64,000 nucleotides of DNA from Zoroaster sp. YZ-2022 (taxonomy: Eukaryota; Echinodermata; Asteroidea; Forcipulatida; Zoroasteridae). Positions 1 through 11,911 of the stretch are shown one piece after another. The stretch covers positions 21,714,682-21,778,681 of the forward strand of contig CM055831.1 of NCBI GenBank assembly GCA_029582265.1. Reading direction: 5' to 3'. A program made the position numbers and the translations under genes. The notes below the pieces were generated by a model that had not been told where the DNA came from, ran no database searches, and saw only the letters and a list, made by a program, of their open reading frames with translations. The stretch's first letter is position 1, and the number at the start of each line of letters is the position of its first letter.

Positions 1-139
1 TCCCCACCTGGTGTATATAATGGCTTTCTTCCGATTGGGCCATAGTACAGGCATAGGGTTCAAGTTAGTGTGCTGTGTTCATGTTCAGTCAAGTCAAAGG
101 AATTTCCTTTTTGTTTTTTAATGTGCAGGATTGTTTGAA

Positions 140-3100
140 ATGACGTCTCAACGGCTAGTTAACTACGATAATGAAGTATGGGGTTGGGTCATGGTCGGAA
201 CAACGTTTGTCTGTAACTTCATAGTTAATAGTAACCTGAAAGCCCTCGGAGTTCTTCTCATTACTATTACCAATGACCTCGACAGCGACTTATGGCTCAT
301 TGGATGGATTGCCGTCTTCTTTAGCATGATGCAGAAAATTCTTGGTGAGTTTTTACACATGAACCCCGGCACTTTAGACCAAGCCTCTGACGAAGGTCCG
401 GATATGACATATGACGGCCCAAAGACTATAGTTTACTACCAGTAGTTTCGTGCACAGGCCTGTGATATTGTATAACTTGTTATTTATTATGTTGCATTCC
501 CACTATTGTAGATCAACAAAATAATAAGGGGCGGACACTAACTTTGTTGTGACAGTCAAATGGGATTGGTTTATTAACATTCTCTCTGGTGTGTACGAGT
601 ACCAACTATAAAGGGATTGGACAGTCAGTGGTACCATCGTTCGTTCGTGCGGCTTGTCAACTCGGTATACGGTACGGGCACTGGTACACCGAGAGACGGA
701 CGGCTGGTCAGTCTCGACGACGGGGACCACCAGGGATTGACTACACAGGGTGTCTGAACGGGGTCAGAGTGTGTATCAGACCGCACTAGCTAGGTGAGCC
801 AATAGTCAATCGACGCACTGCACCATTGGTTCAACGAACGAGGCACTGGACTCAGTGGCGCACCCAGGATTTGATTGGGGGGGGGGGGGGGGCGCAAAAT
901 ATTTTTATTTGAAATCCAATATGGGGGAGAGACATGGCTGACCCAAACCATAACCGCTGGCGCGGCTGCAACCATGTCCCTAGTCGTGCTCGTCAGTGAA
1001 CCTACAGCACATGTTAAATGTTTCCTTGTGGTTTCTAGTCATAAAAAGAAGACATTATGGCATGATTCGGACTCGTAGGGTTTTACCTTCCATATAATTT
1101 CCTCCTCTTGATGTAAAGAACTTGAGCTTGTTTCGTCTGCAAGATTTCTATAGTTAAATACTTTCATTGCGTGGACGTAAAGTTTGTGATCATTCCGGGC
1201 GGAGCTAAATTTTTTCAAACACGAATTTGGCGGCAAAACCAAATCCCAATATTATCCAATCGGTGTTTGCTAAAAGAGTGTCACATAATCTTTGTAAATT
1301 AAAACCCAATCCTGGGCCATTGTGTACAAACTGGAAAGGAGTTGATTATAGAGAAACGGACAACAGAAAATGAAAATAAAATTAAGTAAAGCTGCTCCCT
1401 GATCAGGGTGCACCATGGCAGGGGGGGGGAGAATGTGTAAAAATGCTTGTTATATATACTGGTGGCCCTTCAAGCTTACATGCACATGCATACGCAACGC
1501 CGTAAAATATAATAGTGAGTGGAATAAATGAAAACTTTTGGAGGGGAGCTTGAGTCTCCTGAGTCCCCATCCCTTGTACCACTGCCCTATACTCCTTACC
1601 GAACTCCTCTGTAGACAAGACTTGGGCTCAGATTTTGCTCTCTTTCCTGGCTCCTTCTTTAAAAAAAAAAACAAACATCAGCGGGCCCTTGGGGGGCACG
1701 AGCCCCCCAAGCCCCCCCCCCTTGGGTGCGCCACTGACTGGACTGTCACAACAAGTCATTGGTCGAATCGCACTAAAGATATTATTCGTAACCGCACTTC
1801 TGCCGAGATCAGGAAATCTCGGTGTTTATATAGGAATCTGGGGTCTAGGAATGAATAAAACATTAGCCTAGTTTAGCGTCTTTGCCAATGAGAAGCTTGC
1901 CTTCCGCGTCTAAGGGTAGAAACGTGTGCAAAAATCAGGTTATACAACAGGTCTTGGGCTCGATTTCACAAAGCACTAAGATTCATCTTAAGATGAGTTG
2001 TTAGTATTACCATAGTGATTTGTATTGTGACATCACACTTTGCTAAGCAATTAAGATTGATACACAGTTAAGATCAATCTTAGCTCTTTGTGAAATCGGC
2101 CCCTGGTTCCATATAAGGAAAGGTATTTGACGAAAGTAAAGTATTAAGTGACAACTTAGAAAGGAGGGCGTGTTCAAGGGGATGCTAAGCTATTGCATGA
2201 GGGGAGCAGCGGTTGTGCATGGGAGCAAAACACACGGACCACGGCTAATAATTGAGCGGGTCAGTCACGGAGACTAATCGGCCATGCTTTACGCTCGAAC
2301 CGTGTTCGGTGTATAGGGTGGACTCCAAGGAAAATATGCGAAAGTCTAAAGGACGGGCTCCAAGCCACGTGTTGGGAGGGCGTGGCACGCACGCAAGGCT
2401 CTCGCTGGTGTTGCATTATGCATTGCGTTGGCGCTGAATATGCATGAGCAAAAGTAGCGTCCTTGTAAGGATTGCATATTCATAGCGAATTATTTTTATG
2501 ATTTCTCATGAGACTTTTGCCAGGCCAGGGGGCCCATCTGGTAATAATGTTTTTGTACGGCCGACGCCTGTGCGTAGTCTGTTAAGGTTGACCCAAAGCT
2601 TGCGGGGAAGGTCACAGCCAGTTGGCTTGGTTGAAGGGCTGTTGATGAACTGATGTAGGAAAGTTGTTGAGGTTTCCCATTGTTCGGCCCATCTGTCGCT
2701 AAGCCAGGATGTATTGTAAGGGTGTTGGGCTAGTAGTGTTGACACGTCTGCAGCATAGTGCCTACGGGAGATCCTCTGGTCTAGCGGATTAATAGGAGGT
2801 GGGATCAGACTATGGTCACCGACTTTGCATGACAGTTTCAGCTTCATGAAGTCACGGCGCAGTTCTGCAGGAGCTATGCCAGACAGGATAGGTAGGTTGT
2901 CAGAGTTGAGAACAACATCGATTTTCTTGGTGTGTGAACTGTGGCACCAGGCAGGTGCGGCATATTCTGCAGTTGAGTATGCCAAAGCCAAGGTCGAGGT
3001 GTGCATGGTGTTGAAGGAGGCACCCCAACCAGTGCCAGCTAGTCTTTTCAGCAGGTTGACTTGGGCTTCAGTTTTGGACGCGACAGTTTTGACGTGATGG

Positions 3101-6100
3101 GAGAACGTTAGACTGCGGTCCAGAGTTACGCCAAGATACTTGGGTCGGGTCGAAGTTGAGCCTCTTGTCATTCAGAGATATGTTCAACGTCCTGTTGGCA
3201 CAGCGATTGGCTAGATGGAACAGGGAGCAGACAGTCTTAGGAAGGCTGAGCTTGAGGTGCCATTGATGGAAGTACTGGCTCACTGAGGTAGCAAGATCTT
3301 TCTCGAGTGTCGTCTCAATAGCTTCAAAAGACTCGTCGGCAACACCAAGGGCAGAGTCTTCTGCGTAGGTGTACTGCGAACTGTCACCATGGGGCATGTC
3401 AGCCGTGTATATGTTGAAGAGCACAGGAGCGAGCACTGAGCCTTGGGGGAGACCGTTTCGTAGTTTGCGCTTTCTGCTGCAGGCTCCATTGGATGTTGTG
3501 ATGGTAAAAGATCGGTCTTGGAGGAGCAGCATAGGGTGATTGACTTAGGATGTAGGGGATCCCTCAGTTTGGGGTGGGTTGTGGACTTTGGATATAGAAG
3601 ATCCTTCGGTCCGAAGTAGTGATCGCCAGATATCGCTGATGTAGAAACCGATGTCTTTTGGAACAGTGTCGTGTTTGACGATTTCGATGGCCTCTTTGAT
3701 GCGTCTGGGGTGCCATTTGTCGATGGGTGTGATAAGTTGAGCTGCCTGCCAGTCGATTTGGTGGTCCTTGGTGTGTGCTTGACAATGGCTGACTTCTCAC
3801 AGTCTCCTCTGCGGCCGTGTGCTCGGTGTTCTTTCAGCCTCGTTGGGAGATTCTGTCCTGTTTCCCCGATGTAGACTTTGCCACACTCACAGGGGATCCA
3901 GTATACTCCCGCTCTGTTGCTGGGATCCGGTTTATCATTGTGGGTGTGGAGAAGTCCTTGAAGTTTGCTGGGGGCGGAGTGGTAAACATTGATGCCTGCT
4001 TGTTGGAGGATGTGCTGAAGTTTATGTGACGTAGAACCTAGGTAGGGAAGACAAGTAGAAAGGGTTAGATTAGGGGAGACCTTGTGGTCGGGGTTTGGGA
4101 CAGGCTTTGATGTGTTGATTTTGCTGGGTTTGTAGCCGTTGCGCTGGAGGGTAGTCTTGATGTGCCGTAGTTCCTTGGGTAGACTGTCCGGGTCGCATAG
4201 GTAGTAGGCGCGTTGCACGAGGGTGCGGTTGACCGATGACGTGATGCTAGGGTGATGGAAGGAGCGCTGGTTGAGGTATCGATCCGTGCGGGTGGGCTTC
4301 CTGTGAACGCTGTGGTGTAGGGAGCCGTCTGGATTTCTGGAGATGCCAACATCAAGGAACGTGATCTTGCTGTCTTCTTCTACTTCTATCGTGAACTTGA
4401 TGCTAGGATGTTGCTCGTTGGGGTTTGTAGGAAGTGCTGGAGTGAATCTCTGTCATGTGACCATACAAGGCAGAGGTGTCATCCACATAGCGGAGCTACA
4501 GGCTCATCTTCACCCGGACGTCGTCTGCTGCTGTCTTGTCGAGGCGTCTTAAGGCTGGTTCTACGGACTGGATGATCTCTTCCGTTGGGATGGATTTGGG
4601 AGTGAGGGCGAAATTCATATCTAATGACAGTACCGACGTTTCGGAAGGGGTAAGGGGATATAGGCGATCCCTTAGACCGAGTGAACGCGCGAGGGAATAG
4701 GGATGTAGAAGATCCTATCCAGTCTACTAGATACGCGGTTGGAGTGAGATATAGGAGATCTCCAGTTCTCAGAGTCGTAAGGTCGTGGAGATATAGGAGA
4801 TCCCTTAGACTGAGTAAACACGCGAGGGAATAGGGATGTAGAAGATCCCGTATCCAGTTGTTGAAGCCGCGAAAACGTGTGCCTACGTCGGATGGTGATG
4901 AACGCGTGTCTGCTCGAAGAAGAAGTGAGGTTGGTACCTTTTTGGAAATCCTTGGGGTAGAAAGTATTGCAGAGACCTTCTTCTATGTTGAATGAGCTGC
5001 GGTCGATGTCGGCGAGAGAGGCACGGGTGCAGACGATCATCTCACGAAGTAGGGAAGCGCTGGCTGAACGTAGGATGAGACGCGAACGGTGGCTGCGAAC
5101 AGGATCTTGAAGCTGGAGGCCCGGCGGGATGAGGCCCGGCATCGTTTGAGGAAGGCCAGGTTGTTCATCAGTTTAGAATGTCTGATCGACGCTCCTTCGA
5201 ACAATCGAACAACCGGACCTGGGCGTGGATAGGTGTAGCTTTGCATGGTGAAGAGGATAAGTAAGACTAATTGCGGTGACACTATGTGAAATTGAGTAGT
5301 AATTATAGATTTAATAATGGGATCATCGTGGGTTTCCATTATTGTCATTGTGATGAATTATGTTGTTCTTACGATGGTCTCGTGGGGGAAATAGACCGCC
5401 ATGGGAAAGATTTAATCATAGCCAATATATTCATCGTGAGTTCTACTATAGATAAGTTGGTAAAATCTCGATCATGACGATCACATGGGAGAACTGAACA
5501 CGGAATACGATCACCATGATTGCCTGGGGACATGGTACTGGATTCTCTTATACCCATGCAGATCCCATGGGAAGTCGTGGAATCAACATTATGGGTATCA
5601 CCATAGATACTAGCATACACAGTACACAGTCTCATAATTCTATAGTGATACAATGGGAAACCCTGCTTGGTTTGACTGTTATTGTATAATTGTTAATTGC
5701 CTCCTTTCTAACGTGTTTCCCACGGGATCACCACGGGAGTCACCACCATGACAATGACAAACCACGGCGATAGTGTAGTGATATGGAGTTATAACATAAA
5801 TTAATCAGACAATTAATTATTGTTATTAAAATGATTCCCTTGCTTTACGCGCGAGCTGCATGCGTTGCGCGAGCTGCATGCGTGCGTAAGCGTATGCGTG
5901 AGTTGATCTTTCTAAGATAATAATATTTTGTTCTAGAATGAAAATAATAAGTAAAGAGGTTAAATATGTTTGCTGATGGAATAAGATGTCAGTCGGAGAT
6001 TGATCGGGATAAAGAGAGGAACTGATGAGTTTGCATCAGTGACTAATAAAATAAGTGATCGTCAACTAGTAATCCTGTCTCATTGTTGTGTGTTTATTCA

Positions 6101-9100
6101 ATATTTGGCTCAATCGATGAACCCCGCACTTCGCACGAAGTCATTTACAATCACTCGTACGAGAGAATTTTACAATAGCATAAAAAACTATGGCAATCCC
6201 ATGGGACACCAATGGTATTCCCATGTGATGACCATGTGACATTTGGCCTAGACCTAGACTTTATACTGAAGCAAGGTCAAACAATATCATGCAAGATTCA
6301 GGCTAACTGGGTCTGAAATATAAATTCACATCTGGTAGCATGTGTTGGCACGCCCGTGTACCAATCACAGTCCCAGTCATATATTCGGATCCTATGGGGA
6401 AAATACCATTTTTAAATACTTCCCATGGGAAATGCATGGCGGCCAAATCACCAGTTGAATCCCATGGGACATGCCCATGGGATTTTGCATGGGAGATTTC
6501 CTCTAAGTTTTGTTTTTATTCAGAAGACACAAAACAATTTTTACATTATACCATTGTTTTTCTTCGATGACAGGCTTTATAGTCTTAAGTCAAGGCACCC
6601 TCTGCAACCTGGAACACATATCCATTCTGTGGTCTTCAGTTTTTCTTTATATTTCCCTACATATTTGGGCTAATAAACTCTGACACTATTTAGTGTAGTG
6701 CATCAAGTACTTACTAAGCTTTCGTTCAAGTTAAACATTGAAATGGTCTCTTAAGAGATAGATTAAAGATTTTCTGAACACCTGGACAACATACCTTTGT
6801 AACCCTAGTCAGTTTCCCCTGTTATTCGATTTCTTTTCTTATGACTTAGACTCTGCATTGAGCCGAAACCGGTTGATTGCTTAAAGTATATCTTGATTCA
6901 AAGAAAGTCATATACCCAACTATTGGGCATAGTTGTTCTTTGTTCGGTCAAGTTAACAAACACATTTAAGTTTTTATTTTATTGTTTGAAATCATATCTT
7001 AAAGGCTAGGTAAACGACAATGAAGTCTAGGGTTGGGTCATGGTCGGATTAGCATTTGTCTATAACTTCATTGTTGAAATCCTTCAGAGTTCTTCTCATT
7101 GCTATTATCAATGACCTTGACAGCGACTTGTGGCTCATTGGATGGATTGCCGTCTTGTTTTAGCATGGTGCAGAACAATCTTGAGTGGGTAAAGATTGCT
7201 CTTGATGTTATCAACGGCGGATCTAGGCCCAAAGTTTAGGGGGGGCCAAATGCTCAGTGGAGGGGCGTATTTGCGAGCGCAAAACGTTTCTGGTGGGGTT
7301 TGTTTGTTTTGTGGGTCTAGACGACAATACTTGATTTAGTATGAAATTTCAGTGATAAGCTTTGGATTTGAACCCGCAACCTTGTGATTGTAGGCTAGGT
7401 CCTGCGGTCTAACCACTTGACTAATGCAGGGTTTCCGGAAATGCTTAGCTTCTGGTTGCTCTGAGCGGACAAATATTATTCATAAATAGATTAGCTTTTT
7501 CCACTGTATATGAGCCCTATAATGGTCGTTGAAATACCTGTATGGCAAAATGTGGCGATTGGAGGAAACAACAACAATCAGTTAAAGCAAGAAACTAAAG
7601 TTCAATCGATGGACACCGCTTGTGGCGAAGTACTCAATAACCCGAGTGGTGGTTGGGAGACGGTCACGATGAGCTTGAAGGAGGATGAGAGACTCCAGGC
7701 GATCCTCTCTCATGGAAACCCCACACAACCAGTCGCGTGTGCATAAGCCATGCATACAATCACCGTGTACGCCTCGTCTAATGCAGCTTGGCTTAACTGC
7801 ACAAACTACCATTGCAAATTTTGTGGCAATGTTGGATCGTGAGTAGGATTATGAACACATTCATGTAGCCAATCAGTGTGTTGTAATTTGCATACTTTAA
7901 CAAAAGCTGAACGTATAAGCAAGACTTAGCTGCACAAGGAGGGGGCGTAAAGTTGTGGGGTTTTGTTTTGTCTCTCTTTTTCCCCCTTTTTTTTCTTCTT
8001 TTCTTTTCTTTTCTTTTTTTTTGGGGGGGGGCGTACAGCTTCGGTTTTGGGGGGGGGCCATGGCCCCCGTTGGCCCCCCCCTGGATCCGCCGTTGGATGT
8101 TATCTGTGTGAACCAAATCCATTGCTGTTTTTTTTCTTCAAATTTGCCATGTCAAGTAGGTTTTTTTGTTATCTGAAATTTTGTAATCGGGTAATTATTT
8201 AAGGTGTACACTAACAAAGGTGCACACCTGTATCCCTTTTCTTTCCTCAGCTCCTGTTGCAGCAGCCCTGTCTCGTCACTTTGGCAGCCGTCTTACGATC
8301 ATAGTCGGTGGAGTACTGAGTACTTTGGGCATCATTTTGGCATCACAATCATCTAGTGTGCTACAATTTGGCTTTTTCTTGGCTGGAATATCAAGTACGT
8401 ATAAATGTTGATTGCCAATATGGCTGTGTAATGTCGATGTTAAATAGTGGGTTAGGGCGCTCTCGCCAAGCATATTAGGGCGTGGCAGGCCACGTAATTA
8501 TTTTCCAGGACGAACTAGGGTAATTTCTATTTTCCCCCATTTTTTAAAGTTTTGTCTTCTAACAAAAATTGCCCATGTTCGTCCTGGGAACAGCAGCTCA
8601 TTCCGCCACGATATAAATTGTTCCGCGAAACTTAAAGTTAATTTCGTATTCATGCTCTCGGAGGTAAAGTTCATCTGGGAAGATGTTGTCATGGGTGATT
8701 AGAGTGTGTCGTTGGTGGTCCATGTTTCACTTTACCTTACCCCTTGCATGGGGTCCACTTGTCATTACATTGAAACTATGATTTGAACTAGAAACCCTAA
8801 ATTTTAACAAACTTTAAATTTGATTTGATGCTGACTAATTTAATTTAATTGCCTTAATTACAGGTGTTGGGGCAGCGTGCAGTTATTGCATCACGTCTGC
8901 TGTAATGGCATCGTATTTCAAGAATACATATGTAATAGCTCTTGCAATATCGAAATTGGGTGTTCCACTTTCTTTGATTGTGTCTGGTCCCCTAAGCCAG
9001 ATTTTTCTGGACACCTATGGCTGGAGAGGTACCATGCTCTTACTGGGAGGAATCACCTTCCATCTTGTAGTGTGTGGTACCTTAGTGAAAAGGGATCTGT

Positions 9101-10028
9101 CATCAACAAATGCAAGTCAGTACCAACAGTTATCAAGTAGTGATGAGAAAATAAATGGAAAGGTAGAAGAAGATAAAGGTCTTCGTAGCGGAGAGAAGGA
9201 CAGTCTTAGGCCTACTGAAAATGATACCAGTTTTTTTATTACGTGTAAAAGATATTGCCAGCATCTAATAAGAGTCATGGATTTTGCAATGTTAAAACAG
9301 ATCAGGTTCGTTTTATTGACAGCAATGAGAAGCTGTTGTACGTTTTGCTACACTGGTTGGTTAGTATTCATGGTGTCTCATGGACAAATTCAAGGACTAA
9401 GTGAAGTTCAGGCGTCATTTCTTTCAACTGCTTTTGGAGTTGGAACTATTATCGGCATAGCACCGGTTCCTCTTTTTCAGCTGATTCACATTAAAATATC
9501 CATGGGATTCTGGGAATGTTTAGGGAGTCTCCTTGTATGTTTCTTTTTCATTGCAGAAGCTTTTATTAAAGCGTTTGCTGGACAAATGATCAACAGTCTT
9601 TTTATTGGAGTAGGATTCAGTCTGGTGTATCAGGTAGTTGACGTTACCACAAGATTTATCTCAACGGATGATCGGATAGTTAACATGCTTGGCTGGCAAG
9701 CACTCTGTTCTGGCTTAGCTGGGTCAGCAGGTGGATTCTTCGCAGGTTAGTGTCGTGTTTTTTTCTTTTTCTGTTTTGGGAATTTTGTTTCCGACTCACA
9801 CTTATTCATTAATTGGAAATGCTCCTCTAACAATGAATTGTACCAAACAATACAAGATTATTTTATTTGAAACAAACCTTCAATGTTTCTTTATCTTTTC
9901 ATGCAGGATTGATTAATGAGTGGACAGGAAGTTTCCAAGGAGCACTTCTTATGTATAGTGGCGTGATGTTTCTGATAATTCCACTGTACATTATTTATGT
10001 TGTATATGAGAAAAAAACGTCAAGCTGA
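140..10028 (+). CDS. Gene A: monocarboxylate transporter-like protein (SLC16/MCT family), 4 coding exons
   Basis: Coding exons are 140-344, 8251-8394, 8864-9745 and 9907-10028. All three introns are GT-AG and phase 1, and the joined frame is open for 450 codons ending in TGA. A good acceptor (TTTTTTAATGTGCAG) ends at 128, so a 5' non-coding exon probably lies outside the window. The protein fits SLC16 12-TM carriers of the plasma membrane. TM1 carries a variant of the family motif (DNEVWGW, residues 10-16) and a lysine (K34, NLKALG) where MCT1 has its TM1 lysine. TM5 shows YFKNTYVIALAISKLG and then DTYGWRGTMLLLGG. A hydrophilic loop of about 60 residues joins the two six-helix halves. In TM8 the usual Asp and Arg are replaced (FGVGTIIGIAP), as in orphan MCTs, so the substrate cannot be stated. 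Intron 1 (7.9 kb) holds LINE and Penelope debris and a decayed second exon 1. Family very likely; subfamily unknown. Confidence 0.9.
1955..2104. mobile_element. Short inverted-repeat element (MITE-like), about 150 bp
   Basis: The ends are inverted copies: GGGCTCGATTTCACAAAG on the left and CTTTGTGAAATCGGCCCC on the right. Imperfect pairing continues inwards through AAGATTCATCTTAA and TTAAGATCAATCTTAG. There is no coding potential. It lies in gene A intron 1. The flanking target duplication is not clear. Confidence 0.7.
2506..3540 (-). pseudogene. LINE reverse transcriptase C-terminal half (Jockey/CR1-like), broken
   Basis: Two overlapping minus-strand frames together give the second half of a non-LTR reverse transcriptase. 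Frame 1 (3532-3068) has NGLPQGSVLAPVLFNIY, then QYTYAEDSALGV, where the catalytic YADD box reads YAED, then LSLPKTV. A frameshift near 3160 leads into frame 2 (to 2506), with PKYLGVTLDRSLTFSHH, LLKRLAGTGWGA and the thumb/tail region RKLWVNLNRLRTG. No endonuclease domain is present. The upstream boundary abuts Penelope-type sequence near 3540. The altered catalytic box and the frameshift make it inactive. Confidence 0.8.
3560..4506 (-). pseudogene. Penelope RT C-terminus plus GIY-YIG endonuclease
   Basis: The frame running down to 3280 begins within RT: RYVDDT at about 4494-4474 (the catalytic DD), then KITFLDVGISRNPDGSLHH via the neighbouring frame, then the PLE thumb (QRAYYLCDPDSLPKEL, SKINTSKPV). 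From about 3910 it shows GVYWIPCECGKVYIGETG followed by RLKEHRAH, the GIY-YIG nuclease core with the PLE-typical paired cysteines. In PLEs this nuclease cuts the target DNA to prime reverse transcription. Small frame changes join the pieces, so it is not one intact ORF. Confidence 0.8.
4651..4862. repeat. Tandem duplication (offset about 136 bp) with repeated GATATAGGAGATCC motif
   Basis: Two near copies, about 4651-4722 and 4787-4859, both read from GATATAGG.GATCCCTTAGAC through GCGAGGGAATAGGGATGTAG to the TATCCAG tail. Shorter versions of the GATATAG.AGATCC word also occur at about 3590 and 4750. They lie inside the decayed Penelope reading frame. Confidence 0.65.
5315..6500. repeat. Non-coding intron stretch with clustered CCCATGGG-type palindromes
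   Basis: Between the Penelope element and the exon 1 relic there is no supportable ORF. The words CCCATGGG, CCACGGG and CCCATGGGA recur many times (about 5320-5780 and 6195-6490), in places in inverted arrangement. This looks like fragments of an uncharacterised repeat. Clear ends could not be defined. Confidence 0.35.
6982..7195 (+). pseudogene. Decayed duplicate of gene A exon 1 inside gene A intron 1
   Basis: The stretch closely matches exon 1 of gene A (129-350): GGTTGGGTCATGGTCGGA, TTCTTCTCATT and TGGCTCATTGGATGGATTGC recur in the same order and spacing. It cannot serve as an exon. The ATG has become ATC, the Trp codon before GGTTGGG is now TAG, about 11 nt are lost in the middle, one base is gained near the end, and the GT of the donor is gone. 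The sequence just upstream (6925-6980) also resembles 31-128, so the duplication included flanking intron. I read it as a relic of a local exon or segment duplication. Confidence 0.85.
7335..7437 (-). other. tRNA-like sequence (SINE head or tRNA relic)
   Basis: The minus strand has an A-box-like TAGTCAAGTGGTTAG and, about 40 nt on, a B-box-like GGTTCAAATCC preceded by GTTGCG. A clean anticodon arm or acceptor stem cannot be folded by eye, so this is more likely a SINE head or pseudogene than a working tRNA gene. Confidence 0.4.
7920..8100 (-). repeat. Copy of the GGATCCGCC-ended dispersed repeat with long pyrimidine/G runs
   Basis: The stretch ends in CCCCCCTGGATCCGCCGTTGG and contains T/C-rich and G-rich runs. 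Related ends are seen at 49120, 49425 and 51440. Its minus-strand translation starts RRIQGG.NGGHGPP, as does the copy near 51.4 kb (RRIQGGGPGGPDPP). It is repeat-derived, not a gene. Confidence 0.5.
8502..8592. repeat. About 90-bp inverted-repeat hairpin in gene A intron 2
   Basis: TTCCAGGACGAACTAGGG on the left pairs with CCCATGTTCGTCCTGGGAA on the right, giving arms of about 26 nt with few mismatches. It is probably a tiny MITE or the solo end of one. Confidence 0.5.
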
Positions 10029-10106
10029 AACTAATGACCGTGACCGGTTACTGGTCATCGGTCGGCTTCAAAATCTTTTCTTTTTTTTACCAACAGGGAA
10101 ATATGT

Positions 10107-10255
10107 GGTATGTTGTATACGCGGGGACCACATTTCCCATGTACAAAGTGTGGTGGCTAAGAGAGGCCTCACAAATCGGGCTAACGTTCATACCTTGAAG
10201 CACAGCACGGCAGAATTCCAATCGATCCAGCAATTTTGGCTGCAAATGGACATCG
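10107..10255 (+). repeat. Dispersed repeat of about 165 bp, copy 1
   Basis: It lies just past the gene A stop. In inverse orientation the same sequence occurs at 16417-16590 and 31650-31820: AAAATTGCTGGA.CGATTGG, ATTCTGC.GTGCTGT and GAGGCCTCTCTTAGC are shared words. It may form part of the gene A 3' UTR. Confidence 0.7.
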
Positions 10256-10716
10256 TTTCACAGCAAATAAAAAACAAAATTAAAAATGCCAACGTACGGG
10301 TCTGAGGCGGCGCGCAAAATTATCCAAACCCAAATATAGATAAATTCAAAATATAGATAATATTGAAGTTGAAACCCGAAAGACCAAAATATCAAAATAT
10401 AAATTTATAGGCCCCTGATTTGAGGCAACCAAATTTCTTAGATGAATTGGGCACAACCTTGAAAAGTTCACAAAAAATAATTAAAGGATCACAGAAATAA
10501 AAACCATTATGGCTCAATAAATGTGTTTTGCCCAATAAAACAAGATATTTGTTAGTGTTTTTCATAATTGAAGTTTTGGAGACTTTTATGCCACTTCACA
10601 AGGCCACCACTTTATTGGCAATTGAGTGATGTAATGCATCACGTGATACCGTGACGACAGTTAAAGAACGACTTCCTAGCAATGCATGGTCTTGGTGCAA
10701 GACCGTTATTATGCGG

Positions 10717-11078
10717 GGTGTCGTGGCCGAGCGGTCTAGCTTACCGGATTCAAGTTCTGGTGTTAGCAACATAATGTGGGTTCGAATCACGGCCGTGACA
10801 CTTGTGTCCTTGAGCAAGACACTTAATCATAATTGCTTCTCTCCACCCAGGGGTTAAATGGGTACCTGTGAAGGCAGAGTTGGTTTGCTCTATATGCGCT
10901 AGAAATGGCAGCAATTGAGCTGTATACTCCCCAGGGAGCTGAAATGGTTTCAGGAATGATTTATGAGCCTTATGAGCCTTATGAGCAGGGATAATAATAT
11001 AATGCGCCTTGAGCACCACTTAGTTGATGGATACGTGCGCTATATAAATCCACACATTATTATTATTATTATTATTAT
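10717..11078 (+). mobile_element. tRNA-derived SINE, full length, with (ATT)n tail
   Basis: The head has the A-box-like GTGGCCGAGCGGTCTAG and the B-box-like GGGTTCGAATCACGG. A conserved body follows (CCTTGAGCAAGACACTT, TATACTCCCCAGGGAGCTG), then GCGCTATATAAATCCACACA and an (ATT)n tail. Four copies are present in the window (also 23824, 31287, 51470). This one has an extra ATGAGCCTT unit. Confidence 0.9.
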
Positions 11079-11911
11079 CCTAGTTACACGGTCCCGCGCC
11101 AGTCGTAAATCACCCACCGTAGCTGGGCGCTATACAATTTTGACGATCAGAGCCGCTGAATAACGGTCTTGGGAGGTTTGCAGATTTTACCCGAAACATT
11201 CCGAGGACATTCCAAGCGTGCCACTGTGTGAGCGTAATTAGCATAATTTATCGCTCTGTCTGCAGGCAAGGGCTCGGTGTGGTATCTGTACGTCTTTTGT
11301 ATGCAACTGGTACATGCAACAGCTAAACGCTAGTCTAGTCGAGTATATAGCTGGATGAAAATCCAACAAAGTGGACGAAGCTATTGATTTCGCTCAAAGA
11401 AAATTATTGAGAAGCTGAAAAGTCAACAAGTTACTGCTCTTTGGCAATTCGCACAGGGTAATGATTTATTTATCAATTTAACCACCGGGTTCGGGAGCTT
11501 ACCTTACTGCAGTTAGTGGAAAGAGATGATTTGCCTGTGGATTGTTTGTCGACGGAAGTCATTGCGTATCGAAATGGAATTGGTAGGTACCGTTTTTAAA
11601 ATATTAAATTTATATTTTGTGAAAAATGACTGGGGCCTATAGGTCATAGCTAAAAAGACAATGACAAAGTACCTGGAAAGAATGTCGTATCCGACCGCCA
11701 CTTTTTAAGGGTTTTTGGAATTTTTTGGCAACCACTAACCAGTTAAAAAATTATTCTATTGATTTTTCGGGGTACAGAAAGCGAAAACTATCTTTAAAAA
11801 CAACTTTTATGATGGTTTTCGGACTTTATTTCCCTTCTAAAAAATCCTCTCCTTCAGAAAATAGAAGAATCCTATTATAGTTGCTATTGCACATGTACAA
11901 TGACTGTGTTG

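Larger units (their letters stand above)
3545..5330 (-). mobile_element. Penelope-like element (PLE), internally deleted
   Basis: Read on the minus strand, the pieces come in PLE order. An end sequence (GTCACCGCAATTAGTCTTAC) leads into ATGCAAAGCTAC at 5246. Next comes an N-terminal part (HSKLMNNLAFLKRCR, then after a frameshift QDPVRSHRSRLILRSASASL at about 5100). The RT entry motif NFALTPKSIPTEEI follows at about 4610-4570. Most of the RT palm is missing, and the frame resumes at RYVDDTSALYGH (about 4494). The thumb region and a GIY-YIG endonuclease complete it. The deletion, frameshifts and stops show it is dead. The same end sequence recurs at 30.6, 58.4 and 60.5 kb, so the family is dispersed in this genome. 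Confidence 0.8.

Noticed and set aside
7335..7437. Functional tRNA gene
   Set aside because: Promoter boxes are present but no clean cloverleaf or anticodon loop could be drawn; more likely a SINE head.
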